Source of the DNA: Qipengyuania sp. HL-TH1
Lineage (GTDB): Bacteria; Pseudomonadota; Alphaproteobacteria; Sphingomonadales; Sphingomonadaceae
Direction: 5' to 3'
Assembly (NCBI RefSeq): GCF_036365825.1
Contig: NZ_CP142675.1
Span: forward strand, 62,001 to 126,000
Length of the DNA: 64,000 bases
A model generated the notes under the pieces. It was given only the letters and a program-made list of their open reading frames with translations. It was not told where the DNA came from and did no database searches. Position 1 is the stretch's first letter, and every line of letters starts with the position of its first letter. Position numbers and translations under genes: made by a program. Shown piece by piece: positions 7,641 through 16,129 of the stretch.

Positions 7641-9203
7641 GTGGCCAGACCCTCGACGCATATCCTGCGCCTGCTCAAGTGGGGCCGCACGCTGGCGCGT
7701 CACGGGGCGCTGCGCGGGATCGAGAACGATCCCAACACGCCGCCGCAGGTCAAGCGGCTGGCGCGGATCGCCCGTTTCGGCACGGTGCAGCCCAAGGAGC
7801 CCGACTATGCGGGCGCCTTTCGCGATATCGGTCCCGCCGCGATCAAGCTGGGGCAGACGCTGGCCACGCGGCCCGACCTCGTCGGCGAGGATGCCGCGCG
7901 CAACCTCCTGACCCTGCAGGACAATCTCCCCCCGGTCGATTTCGAAGAGATCAAGTCCAGCATCGAAGCCAGTTTCGAGCAGCCGCTCGAAGCGCTGTGG
8001 GCCGATTTCGATCCCGTGCCCGTCGGCGCGGCGTCGATCGCGCAGGTCCACCGCGCGGTGACGAATGACGGCCGGCAGGTCGCGGTCAAGGTGCTCCGCC
8101 CCGGCGTGCGCGAACGTTTCGCGCGCGATATCGGCACCTATGAATGGGCCGCTGCGCATCTCGAACGCTTCGGCGGCGAGGCGGCACGGCTGCGCCCGCG
8201 GCTGATCATCGCCAATTTCAAGCGCTGGACCAATCGCGAGCTCGACCTGCGGCGCGAAGCGGCCAGCGCATCCGAACTGGCCGAGCATATGGTTGGCACG
8301 GCGGGCTATGACATTCCGGGGATCGACTGGGACCGCACCAATGGCCGCGTGCTGACGGTCGACTGGATCGACGGGATCAAGATCAGCGATGTCGCCGCGC
8401 TGAGGGCTGCGGGACACGATACCAAGGACCTCGCCAGCCGGTTGGTGCTCGCATTTCTCAAGCAGGCCATCGCAGCGGGTTTCTTCCACGCGGACATGCA
8501 CCAGGGCAATCTGTTCGTGAAAGCCGACGGCACGATCGCGGCGATCGATTTCGGCATCATGGGGCGGATCGACCGCCGCGCGCGGATGTGGCTGGCGGAA
8601 ATCCTCTACGGGCTGACGACGGGCAATTACAAACGCGTCGCCGAGATCCATTTCGAGGCGCAATACGTCCCCAGCTATCACAATGTCGACGAGTTCGCGA
8701 CGGCGCTGCGCGCGGTGGGCGAGCCGATGCGCGGCAAGCCGGTGAGCGAACTTTCGGTCGGCCAGATGCTCGACGGCCTGTTCGCGATCACGCGCGATTT
8801 CGACATGCAGACGCAGCCGCACCTGCTGTTGCTGCAAAAGACCATGGTGATGGTCGAGGGCATCGCCACCCAGCTCGATCCCACGATCAACATGTGGGAT
8901 GTCAGCGCACCCTATGTGCGCAGCTGGATTCGCGACGAGCTCGGCCCCGAAGCGGCGATCGCCGATCGCATCCGTGAGGATACCGCGACCTTCCTGCGGA
9001 TTCCCGAACTGGTGCGCCGGATCGAGGATCGTTTCCCGCCCAAGGGCGGCGCGCCCGAGCCGCCTCCGCTCCCCGATATCGAATTGATGGGGGAAAGGCG
9101 CCGCCGCAAGGAGCATGATCGCGGCTGGCTGGGCTATGCCGTTGCGGCAGTGGCAGGGGGGCTCGCTACATGGGCAGCGATAACGCAGGGGTGGATCGGC
9201 TAG
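7641..9203 (+). CDS. ubiB: UbiB, ABC1/ADCK-family kinase-like protein for ubiquinone synthesis
   Basis: A 520-residue atypical protein-kinase-like ATPase needed for ubiquinone biosynthesis, anchored in the inner membrane. The KxGQ motif (AAIKLGQTLATRPDLVG) is near 71-87, followed by the Ala-rich loop (PVGAASIAQVHRA), VAVKVLRPGV with the ATP-site lysine, FFHADMHQGNLFV (catalytic loop) and AIDFGIMGRID (the DFG equivalent). A hydrophobic C-terminal anchor (LGYAVAAVAGGLATWAAIT) completes the family layout. It starts at a GTG three bases after the ubiE stop. Its 3' end overlaps the next membrane-protein gene by 34 bases. Confidence 0.94.
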   Translation: MARPSTHILRLLKWGRTLARHGALRGIENDPNTPPQVKRLARIARFGTVQPKEPDYAGAFRDIGPAAIKLGQTLATRPDLVGEDAARNLLTLQDNLPPVDFEEIKSSIEASFEQPLEALWADFDPVPVGAASIAQVHRAVTNDGRQVAVKVLRPGVRERFARDIGTYEWAAAHLERFGGEAARLRPRLIIANFKRWTNRELDLRREAASASELAEHMVGTAGYDIPGIDWDRTNGRVLTVDWIDGIKISDVAALRAAGHDTKDLASRLVLAFLKQAIAAGFFHADMHQGNLFVKADGTIAAIDFGIMGRIDRRARMWLAEILYGLTTGNYKRVAEIHFEAQYVPSYHNVDEFATALRAVGEPMRGKPVSELSVGQMLDGLFAITRDFDMQTQPHLLLLQKTMVMVEGIATQLDPTINMWDVSAPYVRSWIRDELGPEAAIADRIREDTATFLRIPELVRRIEDRFPPKGGAPEPPPLPDIELMGERRRRKEHDRGWLGYAVAAVAGGLATWAAITQGWIG

Positions 9204-10312
9204 GCAGCGGCGGCGCGGTGCCCGCCTGGGACCGCTTCGCCCATTGGGGCGCATGGCCCGCGCGGGTGTTGCTCGCGCTGGCGGCGATCCTGCTGGTGCT
9301 CGCCGCGCTGACGCCGCTGGCGGTCGACGGGGAAGAGGTGGCGACGCCGGCGACCGGTCTGGTCGAGGACGCGCCGGCAGCAAGCGGCGAACCGCCGCGC
9401 GACGACGATCTCGCCTTCTACGATACGGTGATCGAGCGGATCGCGCGCGGCGAGGCCTATTACGACTTCATCGTCGAGGAACAGCGCGCGCACGACTATC
9501 CCGTGCGCCCCGGCTTTGCCGTGCGCCTGCCCACGCTCGCCTATGTCCATGCATGGCTGGGCGAGGGCGGCATGATCGCGCTGGCGATCGCGCTGATGGC
9601 GGCGACCGTCTGGGCATGGTGGCGGCGGCTGGGCGAAGAACCCGGCGGCCCGCGGATGCGCCGGGTCGGCGCCGCGCTGATGCTGATGGGCGCATCGCTC
9701 GGCCTCAACCGCTATTACTTCGTCCTGCATGAATTGTGGGCGGGGATGCTGATCGCGCTAGCCTTCGGTCTCCATCGGCCGGGCCGCTGGGGCTGGTCGC
9801 TGGCAATCGCCGCACTGGCGTTGGCGATCCGCGAACATGCGCTGCCGTTTGTGCTGTTGCTGGGGGCAATGGCCGTGTGGCGCCGCGACTGGAAGGAAGC
9901 CGCAGCATGGGGCGCGCTGGTCGCGGTCTTCTGCGGCGCGATGGCGTGGCATTGGGCGCAGCTCGCGCCGCAAGTGGCGCCGGGCGATCCCTCCAGCCCC
10001 GACTGGCTGGTGCTGCGCGGACTGTCGGGCTGGCTTGGCAATATCGTGCTGAGTTCGAACCTGCGCTTCCTGCCGCATGCCATCGCCGGCCCGCTGGTCG
10101 TACTGATGGTGCTCGGCTGGGCCGGGTGGAAATCGCCAGCAGGAACCACGGGCAGCTTCCTCTATCTCGGCTATGGCCTCGCCTTCATGCTCGCCGGGCG
10201 GGCGAACAATTTCTACTGGGGCGCGGTGGTCGCCCCGGCCATGTTCATCGGCCTCGCTTTCCTGCCGATGGCGCTCTCCTCGCTGCTGCGCTCAGCGCGG
10301 GGGCGGCCATGA
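9170..10312 (+). CDS. Polytopic membrane protein, first of a tandem paralogous pair
   Basis: A 380-residue integral membrane protein with roughly eight to nine hydrophobic segments, beginning with one near residues 32-52. The first periplasmic stretch holds IARGEAYYDFIVEEQRAHDY followed by a VRPGFAVRLPTLAY block. The neighbour at 10309 has the same layout (VAAGEDYYAAAAIEHRSF, then FVTVRTPVLAW), so the two are diverged tandem duplicates. The layout, with a conserved acidic loop after TM1, recalls GT-C-type glycosyltransferase-like membrane proteins, but I cannot assign an activity. It overlaps ubiB by 34 bases and the next gene by an ATGA junction. A downstream start would avoid the ubiB overlap. 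Confidence 0.7.
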   Translation: MGSDNAGVDRLGSGGAVPAWDRFAHWGAWPARVLLALAAILLVLAALTPLAVDGEEVATPATGLVEDAPAASGEPPRDDDLAFYDTVIERIARGEAYYDFIVEEQRAHDYPVRPGFAVRLPTLAYVHAWLGEGGMIALAIALMAATVWAWWRRLGEEPGGPRMRRVGAALMLMGASLGLNRYYFVLHELWAGMLIALAFGLHRPGRWGWSLAIAALALAIREHALPFVLLLGAMAVWRRDWKEAAAWGALVAVFCGAMAWHWAQLAPQVAPGDPSSPDWLVLRGLSGWLGNIVLSSNLRFLPHAIAGPLVVLMVLGWAGWKSPAGTTGSFLYLGYGLAFMLAGRANNFYWGAVVAPAMFIGLAFLPMALSSLLRSARGRP

Positions 10313-11406
10313 CCTTGCCCGCTCGGCCGCTGTCGCGCCTGCCGCGCTGGGCGGCGCTGGCGCTGGTATTGGTGACGCTGCTTGCAGCTGTGTGGAACAG
10401 CTTTGCGCTGGAAACGCGCAACACCGCGCATGAGGCGGATGTCGCCGAGCGGCTTGGCCGCGGCGAGCGGGTCGATATGGACCTCTACCGCGCGATCAAT
10501 GCGCGCGTTGCCGCGGGCGAGGATTACTACGCGGCGGCGGCGATCGAGCATCGCAGCTTCACCATGCCGACCAGCCCCTTCGTGACCGTGCGCACGCCCG
10601 TGCTGGCGTGGACCAGCGCGCTATGGAGTGAAGACGGCTGGCGGATCATCGCGGTGGTCCTGTGGGCCGCCAATATCCTCGCCTGGTTCGTGGCCTTGCG
10701 CGACCGGGGGCGGTTCGAAGGATTGGCGGGGGCGGGGCTTGCCGGTCTGTCCGGCATGGTCGCGTTTATCGCCGATATCCCGTTCAGCCATGAACTGCTT
10801 GCCGGGATGATGCTGTCGCTCGCGCTGGCGCTTGCCGCGCGCAATGCCCCAATAGGCGGGTTGCTGCTCGCAACCTGCGCGGTGGCGCTGCGCGAACTGG
10901 CGCTGCCTTTCCTGCTCGCCTGGGGCGCGGTTGCCCTGCTGGCGCAAGACCGGCGACAGGCGCGCGCGATCGCTGTGGTTCTCGCACTGCTCGCGATCGG
11001 GCTGGCGCTGCATGCTGCGGCGGTGGCGAATATCCGCCAGCCCGGCGATCTCGTGTCCTCGGGCTGGCACGGGCTGATGGGCCCCGCCTTGCCGCTCTAC
11101 GGCATCCATATCTCCACCCTGCTGCAGACACTCCCGATCTGGCTCGCGGGACCGCTGGGGGTGCTCCCGCTGCTCGGCTGGTTTGCCGCGGGCGGCAGGC
11201 TGGGCGCGCTGGCCAGCCTGTGGTTCGCCGGGTTCATCGCCGCCGCCGCGATCTTCGCGCGGCAGGAGAACCTCTATTGGATGGGGCTGTTCATTCCCGC
11301 CTACGGGGTCGGTCTCGCCTTCCTGCCGCGCGCAGTGGCCGACCTCGCCGCCGCGCTCAGGCGTCCCTCTTGGGCCAGCCCCACGCCCGCATCGCCAGGA
11401 CGATGA
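10309..11406 (+). CDS. Polytopic membrane protein, second of a tandem paralogous pair
   Basis: A 365-residue integral membrane protein paralogous to its upstream neighbour: both have one N-terminal TM helix, then an external loop with a (R/A)GE-x-YY motif and a (V)R-x-P block, then a cluster of TM helices. Later shared elements are REHALPF in the first copy against RELALPF here, and a FYWGAVVAPA segment against LYWMGLFIPA, then GLAFLP in both. The start at 10309 was chosen because it overlaps the upstream stop (ATGA), although the frame stays open further upstream. Function is unknown. The last 50 bases overlap the convergent gene at 11357. Confidence 0.7.
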   Translation: MTLPARPLSRLPRWAALALVLVTLLAAVWNSFALETRNTAHEADVAERLGRGERVDMDLYRAINARVAAGEDYYAAAAIEHRSFTMPTSPFVTVRTPVLAWTSALWSEDGWRIIAVVLWAANILAWFVALRDRGRFEGLAGAGLAGLSGMVAFIADIPFSHELLAGMMLSLALALAARNAPIGGLLLATCAVALRELALPFLLAWGAVALLAQDRRQARAIAVVLALLAIGLALHAAAVANIRQPGDLVSSGWHGLMGPALPLYGIHISTLLQTLPIWLAGPLGVLPLLGWFAAGGRLGALASLWFAGFIAAAAIFARQENLYWMGLFIPAYGVGLAFLPRAVADLAAALRRPSWASPTPASPGR

Positions 11407-11746
11407 CAAGGCAGTGGAACGCCTCCACGCCCACCGGCACGATCCAGCCCTCATAGGGGCCCTGCGCCACCAGGTTGATAAGGCGTCCGGCAAGCGCGAT
11501 GCCGAACAGGCCCAGCGCCGGCAGCATGACGTCGCCGCGCCGTTTCCACGCGCCCCAGGCGAGCGACAGGGCCGTGACATAGAAGAACGCGGTCATATCC
11601 CCGCGCAGCGTCGATTCGCCGTGCGTCGTGACGATCGCAATGCCGAAATCGGCGGCCGCACTGTCCGGGTCGACCAGGAAGCTCGTCCCCAGCACCAGGT
11701 CGAGTATCGCCAGCGCGAGCAGTATCGCGCTTAGAATCACATGCAT
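11357..11746 (-). CDS. Small four-helix membrane protein, DUF4345-like
   Basis: A 129-residue protein with four predicted TM helices: the N-terminal one, one in the MTAFFYVTALSLAWGAW region, VMLPALGLFGIALAGRLINL, and WIVPVGVEAFHCLVIVLAM. The GESTLRGDMTAFF loop between helices 1 and 2, with an SxRGD motif, matches my memory of DUF4345 proteins; I could not check this. The start was set at MHVILSAIL because GGGAGG precedes it closely; ten more in-frame codons exist upstream. Its 3' end overlaps the convergent membrane-protein gene by 50 bases. Function is unknown. Confidence 0.7.
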   Translation of the reverse strand: MHVILSAILLALAILDLVLGTSFLVDPDSAAADFGIAIVTTHGESTLRGDMTAFFYVTALSLAWGAWKRRGDVMLPALGLFGIALAGRLINLVAQGPYEGWIVPVGVEAFHCLVIVLAMRAWGWPKRDA

Positions 11747-11932
11747 CGGAACCTCCCCCGTTTCCGTTTTTTTCACCTCGTAAGGTTAAGGCGTAATGGG
11801 AAAAACGCCAGCGCAACCCGCTGGCCATGATCGATGGGGGGCGCTAGCAAGCGCAGCGATGACACAATGGGTATCCATTCGCCGATCCGCGCGGACCCGC
11901 GCGAGCATGCCTCAAGCCGCAGGGCGCACCGC

Positions 11933-13690
11933 ATGAGCGGTCCGCGGATCCTGCTTGTCATCGGCGGGGGCATCGCGGCCTACAAGGCGTGCGAGCTTGT
12001 CCGCCTGATCCGCAAGGCGGGCGGCGAGGTGACCTGCGTGCTGACCGAGGGCGGCCAGCAATTCGTCACCCCGATGGCGCTCGCCGCGCTGAGCGAGAAC
12101 AAGGTCTATACCTCGCTCTTCGATCTCAAGGACGAGGTCGAGATGGGCCATATCCAGCTTAGCCGCGAGGCCGACCTGGTGGTCGTATGCCCCGCCACCG
12201 CCGATATGCTGGCGAAAATGGCGGCGGGCATTGCCGACGATCTGGCGACCACGCTGATCCTCGCCACCGACAAGCCGGTGCTGACCGTTCCGGCGATGAA
12301 TGTGAAGATGTGGGAACACCACGCGACCCAGCGCAATGCCGATTGGCTGCGGCAGGCGGGCGTCGCGGTGATGGATCCCGACGAAGGTCCGATGGCCTGC
12401 GGAGAATTCGGTCCCGGGCGGATGCCCGAACCGCCCGCGATTCTCGGCCGCATAGCCGCGGAACTCGATCTCGATATCGAAGTGCCCGAACTGGCCCCGC
12501 CAGCCGCGGCACAGCTCGCCGCGCCGGTGGTGCAGGCGCCTGTGGACGATGTCCTCACGGCGCGCGAACCCGAAACGGAAGCGGAGGTCGAGGAGCAGGC
12601 CGAAGCTGACACCGAAGCCGATGGCGAAGAGGGCGAAGCCGAACAGGGCGGCGGCGGGCTGGGCGAACTGCTCTCGATGATCATCCCGCGCTCGACCGAG
12701 CAGCGCAGCCATGACGAGATCGAGGCCGACCTCGAAGCCGAGCCCGAATCCGAACCGGAGCCGGATATGCCCGGCCTGCCGGATCCGCTCGACGTTCCCA
12801 TCCCCGAAGGCGCCGATGCCGGACCGATCCTCGCCAAGAAGGGCAAGGCGTCGTCCGCCCCGCCGACCGATCCTGCAGCGCTCGGTTTCGACCCGGCGGC
12901 CCAGGAAGCGCGCGCCATGCCGCAGCAGATCGCGAATGATGTGCAGACCGCGGAAATTGCCTTCGACGATTCGCCGCTCGCCGGGCAGGCTGCCTTCGAT
13001 CCCGATCCCGAGCACCGCCCGCTTTACGGCAAGCATGTGCTGATCACCGCCGGACCGACGCATGAACCGATCGATCCGGTGCGCTATATCGCCAACCGGT
13101 CGAGCGGGAAGCAGGGCTTTTCGATTGCCGCGATGGCCGCTGCCGCCGGGGCGCGGGTCACGCTGATCGCGGGACCGGTGCATTTGCCCACCCCGGTGGG
13201 TGTCGACCGCGTCGATGTCGAAACCGCCGAGGATATGGCCGAGGAAGTGCGCCGCGCATTGCCGGTCGATATCGCCTTCATGGTTGCTGCGGTCGCCGAC
13301 TGGAAGAGCCGCCATGTCGCGGGCGAGAAGATGAAGAAGCGCGGCTCAGCACCGCCCGCGCTGATCCTGGCGGAGAACCCCGATATCCTCGCGGGCACTG
13401 CGGCAGGGCGCAAGCGACCGACCTTGCTGATCGGCTTCGCCGCCGAGACCGAGAATGTGATCGAAAACGCCAAGTCGAAGCGCAAGCGCAAGGGCGCCGA
13501 CTGGATCATCGCCAACAATGTCTCAAGCAATGAAGGCAACAGCGTGATGGGCGGCGATCTCAACCAGGTCCATATCGTCACCTCGGGCGGGGTCGAAAGC
13601 CTGCCCGAAATGCCCAAGGAAGACGTTGCGCGCGAACTGGTGCGCCGCGCCGCCGCGGCGCTCGCTCCCGTCGAGGACGATCATGACTGA
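11933..13690 (+). CDS. coaBC: Bifunctional CoaBC (PPC synthetase/decarboxylase) with long acidic linker
   Basis: Two successive steps of coenzyme A synthesis in one 585-residue chain. The N-terminal FMN-dependent CoaC domain (about 1-178) has [14 protein letters not shown], the active-site His in [11 protein letters not shown], the [10 protein letters not shown] motif and the [13 protein letters not shown] flap. The C-terminal CoaB domain (from about 366) has [20 protein letters not shown] and AAVADWK. Between them lie about 185 residues of Glu/Ala/Pro-rich low complexity, against a short hinge in the usual protein of about 400 residues. A later start is favoured because similarity begins there; an in-frame ATG also occurs at 11867. 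The 3' end overlaps dut by eight bases. Confidence 0.93.
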   Translation: MSGPRILLVIGGGIAAYKACELVRLIRKAGGEVTCVLTEGGQQFVTPMALAALSENKVYTSLFDLKDEVEMGHIQLSREADLVVVCPATADMLAKMAAGIADDLATTLILATDKPVLTVPAMNVKMWEHHATQRNADWLRQAGVAVMDPDEGPMACGEFGPGRMPEPPAILGRIAAELDLDIEVPELAPPAAAQLAAPVVQAPVDDVLTAREPETEAEVEEQAEADTEADGEEGEAEQGGGGLGELLSMIIPRSTEQRSHDEIEADLEAEPESEPEPDMPGLPDPLDVPIPEGADAGPILAKKGKASSAPPTDPAALGFDPAAQEARAMPQQIANDVQTAEIAFDDSPLAGQAAFDPDPEHRPLYGKHVLITAGPTHEPIDPVRYIANRSSGKQGFSIAAMAAAAGARVTLIAGPVHLPTPVGVDRVDVETAEDMAEEVRRALPVDIAFMVAAVADWKSRHVAGEKMKKRGSAPPALILAENPDILAGTAAGRKRPTLLIGFAAETENVIENAKSKRKRKGADWIIANNVSSNEGNSVMGGDLNQVHIVTSGGVESLPEMPKEDVARELVRRAAAALAPVEDDHD

Positions 13691-14144
13691 TCCCGTCGGT
13701 GTGCGTCTCAAACGCTTGCCGCATGGCGAGGGGCTGGCCCTGCCCGCCTATACCACCAGCGGTGCGGCGGGGATGGATGTGCTCGCAGCCGAAGATTGCG
13801 TGATCGCGCCCGGCCAGCGGCATGCGGTGGCCACCGGTCTCGCCGTGGCAATCCCGCAAGGGTACGAAATCCAGGTGCGCCCGCGTTCGGGCCTTGCACT
13901 CAAACACGGCATCACCGTGCCCAATACGCCCGGCACGATCGACAGCGATTATCGCGGCGAGCTCAAGGTAATCCTGATCAACCACGGCGCCGGCGACTTT
14001 ACGATCCAGCGCGGCGACCGGATCGCGCAGCTGGTCCTTGCGCCTGTCACGCAGGCCGCGTGGGAAGAGGTCGGCGAACTGGACACCACCACGCGCGGCG
14101 CGGGCGGGTTCGGCTCCACCGGCGGTCACGCCAAGCTCGCCTGA
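13683..14144 (+). CDS. dut: Deoxyuridine 5'-triphosphate nucleotidohydrolase (dUTPase)
   Basis: Trimeric dUTPase of 153 residues that hydrolyses dUTP to dUMP, keeping uracil out of DNA and feeding thymidylate synthesis. The five conserved motifs are visible: AGMDVLA (1), [11 protein letters not shown] (2), [14 protein letters not shown] (3, with the catalytic Asp and Tyr), [10 protein letters not shown] (4) and [11 protein letters not shown] (5, the glycine-rich P-loop-like arm). The start overlaps the coaBC end by eight bases; coaBC-dut is a common alphaproteobacterial pairing. Confidence 0.96.
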   Translation: MTDPVGVRLKRLPHGEGLALPAYTTSGAAGMDVLAAEDCVIAPGQRHAVATGLAVAIPQGYEIQVRPRSGLALKHGITVPNTPGTIDSDYRGELKVILINHGAGDFTIQRGDRIAQLVLAPVTQAAWEEVGELDTTTRGAGGFGSTGGHAKLA

Positions 14145-14154
14145 CCCGCGCATG

Positions 14155-14184
14155 AAAAAGGGCGGCCCGATCCGGAACCGCCCT
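14155..14184 (-). terminator. Intrinsic terminator of the DUF4136-like lipoprotein gene
   Basis: The stem AGGGCGG/CCGCCCT (14159-14165 and 14178-14184) reads, on the minus strand, as a GC hairpin followed by five T. It sits 30 bases past the stop of the gene that starts at 14920. Confidence 0.7.
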
Positions 14185-14215
14185 CTCTCGTATCATCCCG
14201 TCCGGGAAGCTATCG

Positions 14216-14920
14216 TCAGTCTTCGATCCGGCGCACGGTGGTCTTTTCCGGCGCGATCGAGATACGCACCGTCTCACCCGAATTGCCGGGGAAGTCGGTG
14301 AACATCGCTTCGACCAGATTCGGCACCAGATATTGCAGCCGGTTCGAGGTCGAGACGGCCTGCGCCTCGCCTTCGAACAGGCGCTCGCCGGTGGCCGCGC
14401 GGTCGATCTTCAGATCGATGCCGCTGGTATAGACGGTGTAGCTGCGCACTTCGGGCCCGCCGAACCACGGATCGTTGAAGCCGTAGCCCCAATGGCTGCC
14501 GTAATAGCGCGGGCTGTAATAGCCCGGACGCGCGCGGTAGCCGCGTGCGGTGTAGCCGTACCAGGGCGAATAGAACGGATCGCGGAAGCCCGTCGAACGC
14601 ACGCGCTCGCGGCCCTTGTCGACCGTGTAGTCGAACCGCACCAGCAGCGATGCGTCATCGACCGAAGCCGCCTGCGTATAGCCGAGGCGGGTCATCTGCG
14701 CTTCGACGAGATCGGCATATTGAGCGAACTCGAGCCCGCCGGCGAGCGCCGGGTCATCGGCAACCACGGCATAGCTTTCGCCCTGCGGGGCGGGCAGCTG
14801 CGACTGGAAGCGCGAAACATCCGCTTTGAACGGGGTGGCACAGGCCGCAAGGCCCGCGAGGATCATGGGAACGGAGGCGAGCTTGAGTTTGCGCCCCCAA
14901 CCCTGTTTCAGGTTGGTCAT
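14216..14920 (-). CDS. DUF4136-like lipoprotein
   Basis: A 234-residue predicted lipoprotein: a basic N-terminus, then a signal ending LAGLAAC with the lipidation cysteine near residue 27. The mature region carries DDASLLVRFDYTVD followed by a Tyr/Gly/Arg-rich stretch with many aromatic residues (FYSPWYGYTARGY, YYSPRYYGSHWGYG), then a beta-rich end (RSYTVYTSGIDLKID, GERLFEGEAQAVS). That layout matches DUF4136 proteins of the proteobacterial envelope. Start at MTNLKQ; twelve more upstream codons are open. It is followed by an intrinsic terminator, so it is probably monocistronic. Confidence 0.8.
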   Translation of the reverse strand: MTNLKQGWGRKLKLASVPMILAGLAACATPFKADVSRFQSQLPAPQGESYAVVADDPALAGGLEFAQYADLVEAQMTRLGYTQAASVDDASLLVRFDYTVDKGRERVRSTGFRDPFYSPWYGYTARGYRARPGYYSPRYYGSHWGYGFNDPWFGGPEVRSYTVYTSGIDLKIDRAATGERLFEGEAQAVSTSNRLQYLVPNLVEAMFTDFPGNSGETVRISIAPEKTTVRRIED

Positions 14921-15085
14921 ACTCAATACCTTTCGAGTAACGGGCGGGGAATACACGATTTTCCACGCCCGTGCAGCCCGCCAATCTGCCGCGCTGGATT
15001 GGCGGCGAATGTCCGGGGATTTAGCGGTACGTCGATGAACCCGGATTGAATATCCCGATTCACATATGTTGCACCGGTGCGCGCG

Positions 15086-16111
15086 TCAGCGAACGAGGCC
15101 GAGCGCGGTGTAAGCCGCATCGAGCGTCGGGCGGCCCAGCTCGCGCGCATGGCTGGCACCGCGCGCGAGGATCGCATCGAGCGCCTCGCGATCGCCGAGC
15201 AGCTCGTTGAAGCGCGTCGAGATCGGACGCAGCGTCTCGACCAGCAATTCGCCCAGCGCGGGCTTGAACTTGCCAAAGCCCTCGCCGCCGAACTCGCCCA
15301 GCACCGCATCGACCGTATTATCGGTGACCGCGGCATAGATGGTCACCAGGTTCAGCGCTTCGGGCCGGCCGACCAGGCCCTTGGCCTCGCTCGGCAGCGG
15401 TTCGGGGTCGGTCTTGGCCTTCTTGACCTTCTTCATCACCGTGTCGGCGTCGTCGGCCAGCTCGATCCGGCTCATTTCGGAGGGGTCGGACTTGCTCATC
15501 TTCTTCGACCCGTCGCGCAGGCTCATGATCCGCGCAGCCTGCGGCGGGGTGATCGCTTCGGGCAGGGTGAAGACCGGCGCATCCTCGCTAGCGAAATCGT
15601 TGTTGAACTTCTGCGCGATGTCGCGCGCCAGCTCGAGATGCTGTTTCTGGTCCTCGCCCACCGGCACATGCGTGGTCTGGTAGAGCAGCACGTCGGCCGC
15701 CTGCAGCACGGGATAACCGAACAACGCGACCGACTGGCCTTCGCGGTTCTTGCCCGCCTTGTCCTTCCACTGCGTCATGCGGTTGAGCCAGCCCATCCGC
15801 GCGGTGCCGTTGAGCAGCCATTGCAGCTCGGCATGCGCGGGCACCTGCGCCTGGTTGAACAGCACGCTGCGCTGCGGGTCGATCCCGCAGGCGACGACCG
15901 CCGCAGCCATTTCGAGCGTGGCCTTGTGCAGCTCGGCCGGGGTGTGCGGCATGGAAATGGCGTGCAGATCGGCGAGGAAGAACAGGCATTGTTCGCCGTC
16001 CTTCATCTCGTCCTGCATGCGCACCCAATTGCGGATCGCCCCGAGGTAATTGCCGAGGTGGAGATTGCCGGTGGGCTGGATGCCGGAGACTACCCGCATT
16101 TCAGGGCGCAT
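15086..16111 (-). CDS. trpS: Tryptophanyl-tRNA synthetase
   Basis: Class I aminoacyl-tRNA synthetase of 341 residues that charges tRNA-Trp. The HIGH-type signature is GNLHLGNYLGA near residue 20 and the KMSKS loop is SKKMSKSDPS near 200. A TTG four codons upstream is also in frame, but the ATG at 16111 has a better position relative to GAGA and was preferred; MRVVSGIQPTG four codons later is a further option. It lies downstream of murJ on the same strand with an 18-base gap, so the two are probably co-transcribed. Confidence 0.95.
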   Translation of the reverse strand: MRPEMRVVSGIQPTGNLHLGNYLGAIRNWVRMQDEMKDGEQCLFFLADLHAISMPHTPAELHKATLEMAAAVVACGIDPQRSVLFNQAQVPAHAELQWLLNGTARMGWLNRMTQWKDKAGKNREGQSVALFGYPVLQAADVLLYQTTHVPVGEDQKQHLELARDIAQKFNNDFASEDAPVFTLPEAITPPQAARIMSLRDGSKKMSKSDPSEMSRIELADDADTVMKKVKKAKTDPEPLPSEAKGLVGRPEALNLVTIYAAVTDNTVDAVLGEFGGEGFGKFKPALGELLVETLRPISTRFNELLGDREALDAILARGASHARELGRPTLDAAYTALGLVR

Positions 16112-16129
16112 GAATTCTCTCAATCAAGT

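Noticed and set aside
5784..9383. 1199-codon minus-strand frame through mutM, ubiE and ubiB
   Set aside because: Covers three well-identified genes in other frames; not a plausible protein.
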